A DNA stretch of 64,000 nt from positions 1 through 64,000 of the forward strand of contig NZ_JWJD01000004.1 in NCBI RefSeq assembly GCF_000820505.1, in the 5' to 3' direction. A program made the translations under genes and the position numbers. Position 1 is the stretch's first letter. Every line of letters starts with the position of its first letter. Positions 28,233 to 39,502 of this stretch are shown piece after piece. The notes under the pieces were generated by a model, which had not been told where the DNA came from, searched no databases, and worked only from the letters and a program-made list of their open reading frames with translations. This stretch comes from Geoalkalibacter ferrihydriticus DSM 17813. GTDB taxonomy: Bacteria; Desulfobacterota; Desulfuromonadia; Desulfuromonadales; Geoalkalibacteraceae.

Positions 28233-28616
28233 TCAACCTTTGGCGGGCGTGGTGTCGAGAAGCCGCTCGACTTTGGTCAGCAAATCTCTCAGCTTAAAGG
28301 GCTTGGCGAGATAGTCGTCGACTCCCGCCGCGAACGCCTTGGTGCGTTCGGGCTTCTGATCGTTGGCGGTGAGCATGATGATGGGACAGTCCCGGTTTTC
28401 GGGCTGGGCGCGCAAGACCCTGACGGCGTCAAAGCCATCCATGCCGCCGGGCATCATAATATCCATGATAATCAGATCGGGACGCTTGGTGCGCGCCAGT
28501 TCTATGCCTGCTTCGCCGCTCTCGGCATGCAGGACCTTAACTCCACGGGTTTCAAGAGTCATTTCGACCAGCCTGCGCACGGGCAATTGATCGTCGACAA
28601 CCAGAACTTTTTTCAT
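28233..28616 (-). CDS. Single-domain response regulator
   Basis: A 127-residue CheY-like receiver with no output domain. The phosphoacceptor is Asp52 in LIIMDIMMPGG, the acidic pocket is Asp8-Asp9, and Lys106 is in YLAKPFKL. Such proteins act by binding partners or in phosphorelays. No kinase gene is beside it. GGGAGG precedes the ATG at 28616. Confidence 0.92.
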   Translation of the reverse strand: MKKVLVVDDQLPVRRLVEMTLETRGVKVLHAESGEAGIELARTKRPDLIIMDIMMPGGMDGFDAVRVLRAQPENRDCPIIMLTANDQKPERTKAFAAGVDDYLAKPFKLRDLLTKVERLLDTTPAKG

Positions 28617-28756
28617 GCGCCCCTCCCTCGCATTCAATTGTCTGTAAATTAATATCATAATTGTGCGCTTCCCGCACCTCGGCACGGGATTTTTCCAGTT
28701 GCATGCCCCGCAGGATACCCTATAATCGACAACTATGTTTTAAATCGGTGAAACGA
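28617..28756. other. Upstream part of the gap before the quinone oxidoreductase
   Basis: The gap between the receiver gene and the oxidoreductase gene is 328 bases. This first part should contain the receiver gene's promoter; AT-rich TGTAAATTAATATCATAATT at 28643-28662 is a possible -10 region. No ORF is seen. The rest of the gap is filled by the structured repeat described separately. Confidence 0.4.
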
Positions 28757-28884
28757 CGCAGCTGCAGCACTCAATTGCAGCGCAGAATATGACGATTGAG
28801 TGCCGCGGTGAATGTCTGAGCCGCAGGCGAGTTTTTGCCCCAAGCGCTGCCGTCGCGGCCGGCATTGCACTTGAACAGTTGCAG
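28757..28884 (+). repeat. Structured interspersed repeat, copy A
   Basis: Begins GCAGCTGCAGCACTCAATTG and ends TTGAACAGTTGCA. A perfect nine-base stem GCACTCAAT (28767-28775) with ATTGAGTGC (28795-28803) is followed by a second GC-rich part containing GCCGCAGGCGA and TGCCGTCGCGG. Copies B (39371) and C (55576) share these blocks. It lies directly upstream of the quinone oxidoreductase gene. Confidence 0.7.
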
Positions 28885-28944
28885 ATCAACCACCCTTAGA
28901 GCGCAGCGACACGACAAACCGGCTGCGCAAGGAGGACCAAATTT

Positions 28945-29931
28945 ATGAAAGCTGTTTTACTTGATGGTTTTGGTGGCGTTGACGTACTTAAGGTCGGCGA
29001 GGCGGATCGCCCATCCCCCAAAGAGGGAGAGGTTCTGATCAAGGTCGTCGCCACCTCCATCAACCGCCCCGACCTGGTGCAGCGCGAGGGAAAATATCCG
29101 CCCCCGCCGGGTGATTCGGAAATTCTCGGACTGGAAGTTGCGGGCACCATTGAAGAAATCGGGTCCGGCGTGAACGGCTGGAAGAAGGGTGAGCGGGTCA
29201 TGACCCTGGTCGGCGGCGGCGGCTACGCCGAATACGCCGTGGCCTATGCCAGCCACCTTATGCGCATTCCCGAGAGCCTGAGCTTTGAAGAGGCGGCATG
29301 CGTGTGCGAATCCTACATCACCGCTTTTCTCAACGTCTTTATGCTCGGAGAATTGCGTGACGGCCAAACCGCCATCCTGCATGGCGGCGGAGGCGGGGTG
29401 AACACCGCCGGCATTCAACTGTCCAAGGCACTTACCCCGGCCACAAAGTTGATAATCACCGCGCATCCCAGCAAAATGGAACGCGTCAAGGAATTGGGGG
29501 CGGATCTGGTCATTGATTTTACCCAGACGCCCGACTTCACCGACGTCGTCAAGGAGTTCACCAGCAAGAAAGGCGTCAACCTGATTCTCGACCACGTCGG
29601 CGCCAAGTACCTGGCGCCCAACATGAATTCGCTGGGCTACACCGGCCGTCTGGTGATTATCGGGGTGATCAGCGGCATCAAGGCCGAACTCAATCTGGCA
29701 CTGATGATGGTCAAACGCCAGCAGATCATCGGCTCGGTGTTGCGCTCGCGCCCCGTTGCCGAAAAAGCGGAGATCGTCGCTGAATTCACCCGCCGCGCCC
29801 TGCCCAAATTCGCCGATCGCAGCATTGTGCCCATTATCGAAAAAGTCTTTCCCCTTGATCAGGTGGTGGAAGCACACCGCATGATGGAAGAAGACCGTCA
29901 CTTCGGCAAGATCGTCCTGAAGATCCAATAA
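28945..29931 (+). CDS. Zinc-independent NAD(P)H:quinone oxidoreductase (MDR family)
   Basis: A 328-residue medium-chain reductase of the quinone oxidoreductase/PIG3 type. The N-terminal GroES-like fold is 1-120; the nucleotide-binding fold has HGGGGGVNTAGIQLSKAL (about 147-164). The catalytic zinc ligands of alcohol dehydrogenases are missing. Such enzymes reduce quinones or other electrophiles with NADPH. AAGGAGG precedes the ATG. It ends at a strong bidirectional terminator facing mltA. Confidence 0.88.
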   Translation: MKAVLLDGFGGVDVLKVGEADRPSPKEGEVLIKVVATSINRPDLVQREGKYPPPPGDSEILGLEVAGTIEEIGSGVNGWKKGERVMTLVGGGGYAEYAVAYASHLMRIPESLSFEEAACVCESYITAFLNVFMLGELRDGQTAILHGGGGGVNTAGIQLSKALTPATKLIITAHPSKMERVKELGADLVIDFTQTPDFTDVVKEFTSKKGVNLILDHVGAKYLAPNMNSLGYTGRLVIIGVISGIKAELNLALMMVKRQQIIGSVLRSRPVAEKAEIVAEFTRRALPKFADRSIVPIIEKVFPLDQVVEAHRMMEEDRHFGKIVLKIQ

Positions 29932-29951
29932 CCAGAACCGCACACCTATTG

Positions 29952-29997
29952 AAAAAAAACGCCCGCCGCGGACCCTGTGCGCGGCGGGCGTTTTTCA
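29952..29997. terminator. Bidirectional terminator between the oxidoreductase and mltA
   Basis: AAAAAAAACGCCCGCCGCG and CGCGGCGGGCGTTTTT form a ten-base GC stem with T runs on both strands. It lies between two convergent stop codons. Confidence 0.9.
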
Positions 29998-30008
29998 TCG
30001 GGGAACCC

Positions 30009-31151
30009 TCAGTCGCCCGCACCGGCCGTGCGTGGCAGCAGCACCCACATTTGTCCCTGTTGGCGCATGCGCCCTGCATAATGGCCGCCTTCCTCGCCCA
30101 ATCCCCAGTAAAAATCGGCCCGCACTTCACCCTTGATGGCGCCACCGGTATCCTGCGCACCCATCAACCGCCGCAGCGCTCGCTCCTCCATGGGCCAGGC
30201 GGTGGCCAGAAAAACCGGCGCCCCCAGAGGCACGAACCGCGGATCGACAGCCAGACTGTAACGCGGTGTCAGCGGAACTCCCAGGGCGCCGGGGGGATTT
30301 TCCACCTCGCCCGGCAATTCGCGGAAAAAGATATAGCGTGGATTCTCGTTGAGCAGTGGCTGGGTGCTCTCGGGATTGTCGCGCGCCCAGGCGCGGATAT
30401 TCTGCATGGACATCTGGTCGCGGGTCATGGCGCCGCGCTCCAGAAGCAAACGGCCGATGGATGTATAAGGATGACCGTTCATGTCGGCGTAGTTGACCAT
30501 GATCCCCTCGCCGCTTTCAAGATGGATGCGCCCCGAGCCCTGAATATGCAGAAAGAAAAGCTCCACGGGATCGTCCACCCAGAATAGTTCACGACCCGCC
30601 AGCGCGCCCTTGCCCGCCTCGATTTCGGCGCGCGTGTAATAGGGCACGACGCGACGCCCCTCGACCCGGCCACGCAGCTGATAGTCGCTCAAGGCAGGGT
30701 GTAGGTCACGCATGTCGATTCTCAGCATGTCGTCGGGCGGCCCATATAAAGGCCAGGCGTAGCGCTGCGATGGCGTGCGACTGCCGCGCAGATTGGGCAC
30801 ATAATAGCCGGTAATCAAGCCGGAGGAGTCGCCGTCGGGTTTTTGCAGCCGGTGCGGCAAAAAATGGGTGTGAAAAAATCGCAGCACCGCCGTGCGGTCC
30901 CCGCCATCGATCTCCGCAGCCGCCGCGCATACGTCTCGCCAGGGTTCGCGGCCACCGATGGCCCGGCAACTATTGCGGAACACCTCGAAACCCGGGCGCG
31001 GGTCACCTTCCGCCCAGCCTTCCAGACGGTCATAGGTGGTGACTTCGCGCACCGCCCGTGGCTCCGTGGGCGCGATGTCGGCCGGTGCATGCAGGCACCC
31101 GCCGAGCAGACCGAGCAGGCCGGAAATCACTATCCATCGCTGAAAAAACAT
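30009..31151 (-). CDS. mltA: Membrane-bound lytic transglycosylase A
   Basis: A 380-residue lipoprotein that cleaves peptidoglycan strands with formation of 1,6-anhydromuramic acid. The signal peptide ends in lipobox LLGGC near residue 19. The MltA barrel domain spans about 115-270 (LITGYYVPNLRGS, LFFLHIQGSGRIHLESG) and the 3D domain with catalytic Asp in AQDTGGAIKGEVRADFYWG follows. GGAGG precedes the ATG at 31151. It should sit in the outer membrane facing the periplasm. Confidence 0.93.
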   Translation of the reverse strand: MFFQRWIVISGLLGLLGGCLHAPADIAPTEPRAVREVTTYDRLEGWAEGDPRPGFEVFRNSCRAIGGREPWRDVCAAAAEIDGGDRTAVLRFFHTHFLPHRLQKPDGDSSGLITGYYVPNLRGSRTPSQRYAWPLYGPPDDMLRIDMRDLHPALSDYQLRGRVEGRRVVPYYTRAEIEAGKGALAGRELFWVDDPVELFFLHIQGSGRIHLESGEGIMVNYADMNGHPYTSIGRLLLERGAMTRDQMSMQNIRAWARDNPESTQPLLNENPRYIFFRELPGEVENPPGALGVPLTPRYSLAVDPRFVPLGAPVFLATAWPMEERALRRLMGAQDTGGAIKGEVRADFYWGLGEEGGHYAGRMRQQGQMWVLLPRTAGAGD

Positions 31152-31366
31152 GTTCAACCCTCCTGGTGCGAATTGTCGCACAGCTTAACATTTTTCACGG
31201 CCCGCCGCCCACTGAATCCGGCCCAGGAGTCGCGCAAAAATCCTTGTCCCGCCAAGGTGCCCATGTTATAAGCCAATGACCAGAGCGACAGGCAAAACCC
31301 CCGAAATAATGACCATTTTTTCACCAATTGCGCGGCCTTCCGAGGACCGCCGGCGAAGGAGGTTGC

Positions 31367-33949
31367 ATGACTGCCGAAAAAGTGAGCACAGGCTTGCCTG
31401 CCCTTGACGAGGTTCTTGATGGTCTGCGTCTTGGCGACAATGTGGTGTTGAATGTCGACGATATCGAAGAATATCGGCTTTTCGTCACCCCCTACGTCAA
31501 AAGCGCCCTCGCCGCAGGGCGGCCGGTGCTCTACATGCGCTTCGGCAGCCACGCTCCCTTGCTGGAACCGCAAGACGGCCTTATCATCCACGAACTTGAT
31601 CCACGTGCGGGGTTTGAGTCCTTCGCCGTGCGCATCCATAACCTGATCACCAACGCGGGACGCGGCACTTTCTATGTCTTTGATTCCCTGTCCGACTTGC
31701 AGTCGGCCTGGGGCACCGACCAGATGGTGGGTAACTTTTTCTGGGTAACCTGTCCCTATCTCTTCGAGCTCGACACCATTGCCTATTTTGCCCTGATTCG
31801 TGACCGTCATTCCCTGAAAACCCTTGCGCGTATCCGCGACACCACCCAGGTTCTGCTCGACGTGCTGAGCGATGATGGGCGCATTCACGTTCACCCTCTC
31901 AAAGTCTGGCAGCGCCACAGCCCGACCATGTTTCTGCCGCACCTCATGGAGGATGAGCGCTTTATCCCCTTGGCCGACAGCTACCACGCCACCCGCCTGC
32001 TCAGCCGTTGCGCGCCGTCAACACCCGACACGGCCCGCCGCCACCTCGACCACTGGTACCGGCTGTTCCTGCAAGCCGAAGAGTTGGCCGAAACCGAAGC
32101 CGACAGCGAGCAATACGGCGACATGGTGCGCCACCTGTGCCGCCACATGATGGGCCAGGACGAGCGTATGCTGGCCCTGGCGCGCGAGAATTTTTCACTC
32201 GACGACCTGCTGGCCGTCAAAGGGCGCATGATCGGCACCGGCTTCATCGGCGGCAAGGCGGTGGGCATGCTGCTGGCGCGCGACATCCTGCTGCGTGACA
32301 CCGAATTCGACTGGTCCGCGCACCTGGAGCCCCATGATTCCTTTTTTGTCGGCTCCAATGTCTATTACACCTACATTGTGCATAACGGGCTCTGGCCCCT
32401 TTACGTCCGCCAGAAAACCCCCGAGGGCTACTTTGAGGCTGCCGCCGAATTGCGCGCCAAGATGCTCGAAGGCAGCTTTCCCGACGAGATCCGCGCCGGG
32501 TTCCAGCAGATGCTTGAATACTTCGGCCAGTATCCCATCATCGTACGCTCCAGTTCCCTGCTCGAAGATGGTTTTGGCAATGCCTTTGCCGGTAAGTACG
32601 ACAGCTTTTTCTGCGTCAACCAGGGCAGTCCCGAGCAACGCTTGACCCAGTTCGAGGACGCCGTGCGGCGCATCTACGCCAGCGCCATGAGCGAAGACGC
32701 CCTCGCCTACCGCCGCCAGCGTGGCCTGGAACACCTCGACGAACAAATGGCACTGCTCACCCAGCGTGTATCGGGCACCTATCGCGGACACTGGTATTTT
32801 CCCGAACTGGCCGGGGTCGGCGTGTCCTACAACACCTTCGTATGGGACAAGGACATGGATCCACGTGCCGGCATGCTGCGGCTGGTGCTGGGCCTGGGCA
32901 CGCGTGCCGTCGACCGGGTCGAGGGCGACTATCCGCGCCTGGTGGCCCTGGATGCGCCCCTCAAGCGTCCCCACAAAGGCTTCGAGGATGCACGGCGCTT
33001 TCTCCAGCGCGATGTGGACCTGCTCGACATCAACAGCAATTCTCTGGAGACCCTGCCGCTGCTCAAGCTGGCCAACAGCGACACCGGATTGCCCCTCGAC
33101 CTGTTCGCCACGCGCGACGAGGAAATCACCCGCAGGCTGGAAGAACGTGGCCGCAAGGGACAAAAGGCCTGGCTGCTGACCTTTGATCAACTGCTTTCAG
33201 AAACGCCCTTCTGCGAAGTAATGCAGCGGCTGCTCAAAACCCTGGAAAAGGCTTACGACTATCCCGTGGACGTGGAATTCACCGTCAACTTCAGCGCCGG
33301 CGAGCCGCCGCGCATCAACGTTGTTCAGTGCCGGCCTTTGCAGACCCGCGGCGAGCGCCAACGGGTTGAGGTCCCCGACCATCAGGATGATCGCGAGGTG
33401 CTGTTACGCAGCGAGGGCAACTTCATGGGCGGCAATGTCAGCCTGCCCCTGCGACAGATCATCTGGGTCGATGCCGCAGGCTACAGCCGCCTGCCCCTGA
33501 GCGACAAGTACGAGGTTGCGCGCCTGGTCGGCCGCCTCAACCGCCGCATCAGCCGCGAGCAAGAGCCGACTCTGCTCATGGGTCCGGGCCGCTGGGGCAG
33601 CAGCACTCCGGCTTTGGGCGTGCCCATCTCCTTTGCCGAGATCAACAACATGGCGGCCCTGGCCGAAGTCGCATTCAGCAGCGAGGGTCTGATGCCCGAG
33701 CTTTCCTTCGGCTCGCATTTCTTTCAGGATCTGGTGGAAGCCGACATCTTCTACCTGGCGTTGTTTCCCGAAGCGCGCAATGTCTTTTTCAACCGCAACT
33801 GGGTGGAAAATCAGCCCAATGCCCTCGAAGGCATGATGCCGGCGAGCAGTCGCTTCAAGAGCGTGGTCAAAATCATTCGCCTCGATCAACAGCCCCTGCA
33901 ACTTCTGGCCGACGTGGTCAGCCAGCGTCTGGTATGCACACTGCCCTGA
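31367..33949 (+). CDS. KaiC/RecA-like domain fused to PEP/pyruvate-binding domain
   Basis: An 860-residue cytoplasmic protein I know only as a PEP/pyruvate-binding domain protein. The first 230 residues resemble a RecA/KaiC fold (TGLPALDEVLDGLRLGDNVVLN) but the Walker A loop is lost, the expected GKT being replaced by VDD. From about 285 on there is a PEP-synthase-like ATP-grasp part (FIGGKAVGMLLARDIL, PIIVRSSSLLEDGFGNAFAGK). The phosphohistidine swivel domain and the PEP barrel of full PEP synthase are absent. It may phosphorylate or bind a small molecule or act as a sensor; no function is claimed. GGAGG precedes the ATG at 31367. Confidence 0.75.
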   Translation: MTAEKVSTGLPALDEVLDGLRLGDNVVLNVDDIEEYRLFVTPYVKSALAAGRPVLYMRFGSHAPLLEPQDGLIIHELDPRAGFESFAVRIHNLITNAGRGTFYVFDSLSDLQSAWGTDQMVGNFFWVTCPYLFELDTIAYFALIRDRHSLKTLARIRDTTQVLLDVLSDDGRIHVHPLKVWQRHSPTMFLPHLMEDERFIPLADSYHATRLLSRCAPSTPDTARRHLDHWYRLFLQAEELAETEADSEQYGDMVRHLCRHMMGQDERMLALARENFSLDDLLAVKGRMIGTGFIGGKAVGMLLARDILLRDTEFDWSAHLEPHDSFFVGSNVYYTYIVHNGLWPLYVRQKTPEGYFEAAAELRAKMLEGSFPDEIRAGFQQMLEYFGQYPIIVRSSSLLEDGFGNAFAGKYDSFFCVNQGSPEQRLTQFEDAVRRIYASAMSEDALAYRRQRGLEHLDEQMALLTQRVSGTYRGHWYFPELAGVGVSYNTFVWDKDMDPRAGMLRLVLGLGTRAVDRVEGDYPRLVALDAPLKRPHKGFEDARRFLQRDVDLLDINSNSLETLPLLKLANSDTGLPLDLFATRDEEITRRLEERGRKGQKAWLLTFDQLLSETPFCEVMQRLLKTLEKAYDYPVDVEFTVNFSAGEPPRINVVQCRPLQTRGERQRVEVPDHQDDREVLLRSEGNFMGGNVSLPLRQIIWVDAAGYSRLPLSDKYEVARLVGRLNRRISREQEPTLLMGPGRWGSSTPALGVPISFAEINNMAALAEVAFSSEGLMPELSFGSHFFQDLVEADIFYLALFPEARNVFFNRNWVENQPNALEGMMPASSRFKSVVKIIRLDQQPLQLLADVVSQRLVCTLP

Positions 33950-33966
33950 GCATAGCGCTCGCACCA

Positions 33967-34006
33967 ACGCAAAAAGCCCGGCCGATCGGCCGGGCTTTTT
34001 GCGTTG
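33967..34006. terminator. Bidirectional terminator
   Basis: GCAAAAAGCCCGGCCGAT and its complement form a perfect palindromic stem with A/T runs on both sides. It lies between the convergent PEP-binding protein gene and gdhA. Confidence 0.95.
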
Positions 34007-34024
34007 GTGCGATGACGGATAATT

Positions 34025-35693
<1,669 letters not shown>

Positions 35694-37931
35694 TCAGAGC
35701 ATGTCCAGGGGATCAACATCGACGGCGAGACTCAGAGTGCGGGGCAATTTGCGTCGCCGACTGTCGACAACGCCCAGCAGCCGATGCAGAGGCGCACGGG
35801 CGGCCGCCTTGAGCAGAATCTGGTAGCGGGTCTTGCCGCGCAACCGCGCCAGGGGGCAGGGAGCAGGACCGAGAATTTCGACCTCGCCGGCCTTGCGGCT
35901 CAGCTCCTCGGCCAGCTCCGCCGCGCACCGCTCAACCTGCAGGGGCTGATTGCCCGCCAACACCAGGTTGATAAGGTAGCCGAAGGGTGGATACCCCAGC
36001 TCGCGGCGAAACGCAATTTCCTGCTCATAAAACCCTAAATAGTCGTGCCGGGCGGCGCAGGCCAGGGCATGATGGGTCGGCGCATATGTCTGAATCAGAA
36101 CCCGACCCTGAAGTGTCCCGCGGCCCGCCCGGCCGGCGACCTGGGTCAGCAGGGCAAAGGTGCGCTCGGCGCTGCGAAAGTCAGGAAAATTGAGACTGGA
36201 GTCGGCGCCAATGACGCCGACCAAAGTAACACGGGGAAAGTCATGTCCCTTGGCGACCATCTGGGTGCCGATCAGAATGTCGATCGCCCCCTGCTCCATG
36301 CCGTCGACAAGGCTTTGATGCGCGCCCTTGCGGCTGGTGGTGTCGCGGTCCATACGTGCGATACGCGCAACGGGAAAAGCCACGGCGAGCTCTTCCTCCA
36401 GACGCTCGGTTCCCGCGCCTTCCGGCTCGATACTCGTGCCGCCACAGCCGGAACAGCGTTCTGGCGGCCTTTGTACATAATCACAATAATGGCAGCGCAG
36501 CCTGCGACGCGACTGGTAATACGTCAGGGTAATCTCACAGTTGGGGCAGCGAAAGGTCGCCCCACACTCGCGGCACAGCAAATAAGGCGCAAAGCCGCGG
36601 CGATTGAGCAGCAACAACGCCTGCTCTTTGCGCTCCAGGGTCGCCGAGAGGGCCTCCATCAACTCCGGCGCCAGCGCTCCCGACAGGCGCCGCCCGCCGA
36701 GATCGACCAACTCCACCTCGGGCAGGGGCCGCCCCAGAACCCGGGCATCCAAGGATAAATAACCGGTGTCGCCGGCTTGGGTCCGGTAAAAGGTGGTGAG
36801 AGCCGGAGTCGCGCTGCCCAGCACCACCACCGCGGCAGATCCCTGCGCGCGCAGCAAAGCCAGGTCGCGAGCATGGTAGCGCCAGCCCTCGCTCTGCTTG
36901 TATCCGGACTCATGCTCCTCGTCGACGACGACAATCCCAAGATCCGGCAAAGGCGCAAAGACCGCCGAGCGCGCGCCGATAACGATCTGCACTTCGCCAC
37001 GGGCGATGGCGCGCCAGGCGTCATACCTCTCGCCCTCGGAGAGCGCGGAGTGCAGCACGGCAACCCGCGCGCATGCAGCCTGGAAACGTGTCCGGAAACG
37101 CGCCACCAGTTGCGGGGTCAGGGCGATTTCCGGCACCAGAACCAGGGCCTGGCGCCCCTGCTCCAGGACCGCGGCGATGGCATGCAGATAAATCTCCGTC
37201 TTGCCGCTGCCGGTGACTCCATGCAGCAGAAATTGAGCAAAACGCCCCGCCGCCAAAGCGTCGAGCAGGGCCGCCAAGGCCTGTTGCTGGTCAACGCCGA
37301 GCACGGGGCGCACATCGACGGGCACCGGCTGGTCGAGAAAGGGATCGCGGCGCCTCTCTCCCTCACGCACACTGAGAAGATTGAGTTCGACCAGGCGTTT
37401 GAGCACCGCATGAGGGGCGGGAAAGTGGCGGGAGATTTCAGACAGGGGCACTTCTTCCCGACCACGCAGCCAGGCAAGGATTTCGCGCTGGCGGGCGCCG
37501 GGCGGGTCTTGCACGGCACACGCGGCACGATAAAAACGCTCGGTCACAATATTCACCCGCGTCTTGACCGCAGTCAGCCCGGCAGGCAGAGCGGCGCGCA
37601 GAACCTCGCCCAGGGGATGATGGTAATAAGCGGCGGCGCGCCTCAGAAAAGCCAGCATAGGCGAAGACAGCAGAGGCTGAAGATCAAGCACCTCTTCCAC
37701 GGGGCGCAGCCCCTCCACGCCCGCGGACGCAAGCTCAAGGATTACCCCCAGCGCGCGCCGATTCCCAAGCGGAACGCGCACCCGGACTCCCGGCGCCACC
37801 TGCTCGCGCAGAGCAGCCGGCACCTCATAGGAAAGAGGCTTGTCCAGCGGGGCGAACACCGCAACCACGGCGCTCAATGCCGACGGGCAGCCCCCCTCAC
37901 CAGTCTGTGGACCTGGGTCCATGGGGCGCAT
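35694..37931 (-). CDS. priA: Primosomal protein N' (replication restart helicase PriA)
   Basis: A 745-residue superfamily 2 helicase that reloads the replisome at stalled forks. Walker A is HGVTGSGKTEIY, Walker B VVDEEHE, and the zinc-binding insert has the CRECGATFRCPNC and CHYC...CSGC clusters. The N-terminal DNA-binding part (LSYEVPAALREQVAPGVRVRVPLG) is complete. CGGAGGA precedes the ATG at 37931. It lies downstream of the flavodiiron gene but behind that gene's terminator. Confidence 0.95.
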   Translation of the reverse strand: MRPMDPGPQTGEGGCPSALSAVVAVFAPLDKPLSYEVPAALREQVAPGVRVRVPLGNRRALGVILELASAGVEGLRPVEEVLDLQPLLSSPMLAFLRRAAAYYHHPLGEVLRAALPAGLTAVKTRVNIVTERFYRAACAVQDPPGARQREILAWLRGREEVPLSEISRHFPAPHAVLKRLVELNLLSVREGERRRDPFLDQPVPVDVRPVLGVDQQQALAALLDALAAGRFAQFLLHGVTGSGKTEIYLHAIAAVLEQGRQALVLVPEIALTPQLVARFRTRFQAACARVAVLHSALSEGERYDAWRAIARGEVQIVIGARSAVFAPLPDLGIVVVDEEHESGYKQSEGWRYHARDLALLRAQGSAAVVVLGSATPALTTFYRTQAGDTGYLSLDARVLGRPLPEVELVDLGGRRLSGALAPELMEALSATLERKEQALLLLNRRGFAPYLLCRECGATFRCPNCEITLTYYQSRRRLRCHYCDYVQRPPERCSGCGGTSIEPEGAGTERLEEELAVAFPVARIARMDRDTTSRKGAHQSLVDGMEQGAIDILIGTQMVAKGHDFPRVTLVGVIGADSSLNFPDFRSAERTFALLTQVAGRAGRGTLQGRVLIQTYAPTHHALACAARHDYLGFYEQEIAFRRELGYPPFGYLINLVLAGNQPLQVERCAAELAEELSRKAGEVEILGPAPCPLARLRGKTRYQILLKAAARAPLHRLLGVVDSRRRKLPRTLSLAVDVDPLDML

Positions 37932-37947
37932 GCCGAATCCTCCGGAT

Positions 37948-38001
37948 AAAAAAACGCATCCCCTCCGCGCGCCGAGAAACCAGGCGCGCGGAGGGGATGC
38001 G
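37948..38001 (-). terminator. Terminator of the flavodiiron protein gene
   Basis: An almost perfect 19-base stem beginning CGCATCCCCTCCGCGCGCC is followed by seven T on the minus strand, 12 bases after the stop codon and just before the priA start. Confidence 0.92.
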
Positions 38002-38012
38002 CAACACGAGAA

Positions 38013-39209
38013 TCAATCTTCCTGGTTCAGGCTTTGGGCCAACTTACGGCCGAACTCCCGGCAGCCTTCCACATCCGCATCCGTTGGCGTGAAGCGAAAG
38101 GAAATACCAGGTATCGGCAGCTGATACTTGAGACCGCGCAAGCGCTCCTCGATCAGCTTGACCGCCTCGCCGCTCCAGCCGAAAGAGCCGAACACTCCGG
38201 CGACCTTGCCTTTGGGTGTCACCGATGACAACAACGACAGCACCCGCCACACCGGCGGCGGCGCGTCGCGATTTATCGTGGGCGATCCGACCACCAGGGC
38301 ATCGGCTTTTTCGAGTTCGTCCCGCACCAGTTCGTCGTCGAGATCGACCAGGCCGAATTCGGTGACGCTGATATCGGCTTCTTCCAGCCCCGCGCGCACC
38401 GCTGCGCCCATGGTGCGGGTGTTGCCGTGCGGCGAGAGGGTCAACAGGAGTACCTGTTTTTGCGGGGAAGCCGGGGGCGGCGCCGCCCAGGCGCGGTAAG
38501 CGTCAATGGACTTCTGGGGATCACGTCGCAAGATCGGTCCATGCGACGGACAGACCAACGTCAGGGGCAAATTTTCAATTTTCGTGAGCGCCTCGCGGAT
38601 GGATGATTTAAAGGGGCGCATGATGGTGTCGAAATAAAAACGGAATTCTTCGGAAAAATCCTCGACCTGGTCATTGTAAAGACCCTCGCCGCAGAAATGA
38701 GCCCCGAAGGCATCGCAAGAAAAAAGCAGATCCTCTTCGGGAAGGAAGGTGAACATGGTATCGGGCCAATGCAGGTTGGGGGCCAGAATAAAGCGCAGGG
38801 TTTTGTCGCCGAGGCTGATTTCCTCGCCATCACTGACCGCATGGACCGTAAAAGGCTGCACGTAGAGTTGCCGCAGAAAGTTCTCGCCGGCACGGGTGCA
38901 ATAAACCCTGATGTCGGGATTGATCTCCAGAAGTCGTCCCAGGGCGCCCGTATGGTCGGGCTCGGTGTGATTGACCACGACCAGGTCGATATCCGACAAG
39001 GGAACGAGCTTCTGCAGTTTATCCAGATACTCGTCGGTAAAAGGCTCCTTCACCGTATCGATCAGCGCGATTTTTTCCGACCCGCGGACCAGATAGGCAT
39101 TGTAGGTGGTGCCGTGCAAGGTGGGAAAAAGCTCATCGAAGACTTCCAGGTCGGGATGACGGGCCCCCACCCAGAAGATATCCGGACGAATCTCGGCAGA
39201 ACTGGACAT
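38013..39209 (-). CDS. Flavodiiron protein (O2/NO reductase)
   Basis: A 398-residue A-type flavoprotein: metallo-beta-lactamase-like domain 1-250 and flavodoxin domain 255-398. Diiron ligands are His81, Glu83, Asp85 and His86 in NHTEPDHTG, with later His, Asp and His in LHWPDTMF, SCDAFGAH and CPSHGPIL. The FMN loop is SPHGNTRTMG. Such proteins reduce oxygen to water or NO to N2O using rubredoxin or F420, protecting anaerobes. No fused rubredoxin is present, so a separate donor is needed. AAGGAG precedes the ATG. Confidence 0.94.
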   Translation of the reverse strand: MSSSAEIRPDIFWVGARHPDLEVFDELFPTLHGTTYNAYLVRGSEKIALIDTVKEPFTDEYLDKLQKLVPLSDIDLVVVNHTEPDHTGALGRLLEINPDIRVYCTRAGENFLRQLYVQPFTVHAVSDGEEISLGDKTLRFILAPNLHWPDTMFTFLPEEDLLFSCDAFGAHFCGEGLYNDQVEDFSEEFRFYFDTIMRPFKSSIREALTKIENLPLTLVCPSHGPILRRDPQKSIDAYRAWAAPPPASPQKQVLLLTLSPHGNTRTMGAAVRAGLEEADISVTEFGLVDLDDELVRDELEKADALVVGSPTINRDAPPPVWRVLSLLSSVTPKGKVAGVFGSFGWSGEAVKLIEERLRGLKYQLPIPGISFRFTPTDADVEGCREFGRKLAQSLNQED

Positions 39210-39370
39210 AATGGGTTCTCCTTGAAAATCAAAATCGGCGGATCAATGGTTGACAATTCAGGTAAACTATAATGCCCTTGGCACCGATTGGCAAGAAGGC
39301 CCTAAAGCCACACTGGCAGAGAGAACATCAAAAATGCTATAGTTGCAGCTTAAAAAAAGGAAAAAACCTA

Positions 39371-39482
39371 TTCAGCTGCAACGCTCAATTGCGCGGCAAG
39401 GAGTGGCGCTTGAGTGTAGCGGTCACTGTTCAGGCCGCACGCGATGGTGCTGCGTCCTGCGTTGCGCGCTGAACCGTCACAA
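39371..39482 (+). repeat. Structured interspersed repeat, copy B
   Basis: Begins TTCAGCTGCAACGCTCAATT and ends GCTGAACCGTCACAA, so its ends are inverted (TTCAGC/GCTGAA). The stem ACGCTCAA (39381-39388) with TTGAGTGT (39410-39417) keeps pairing relative to copy A through changed bases (G-C to A-T, and A-T to G-T). It lies 20 bases before the phosphoesterase gene. Confidence 0.7.
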
Positions 39483-39502
39483 AAGAACAGAGGTTTGTGC
39501 TG

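Noticed and set aside
28757-28884. Integron attC site
   Set aside because: The ends do not show the RYYYAAC/GTTRRRY core, no integrase is near, and the three copies are not arranged as a cassette array.
39283-39298. Second sigma-54 promoter (TTGGCACCGATTGGCA)
   Set aside because: GG and GC are nine and not ten bases apart, and it lies over 200 bases from the next gene.
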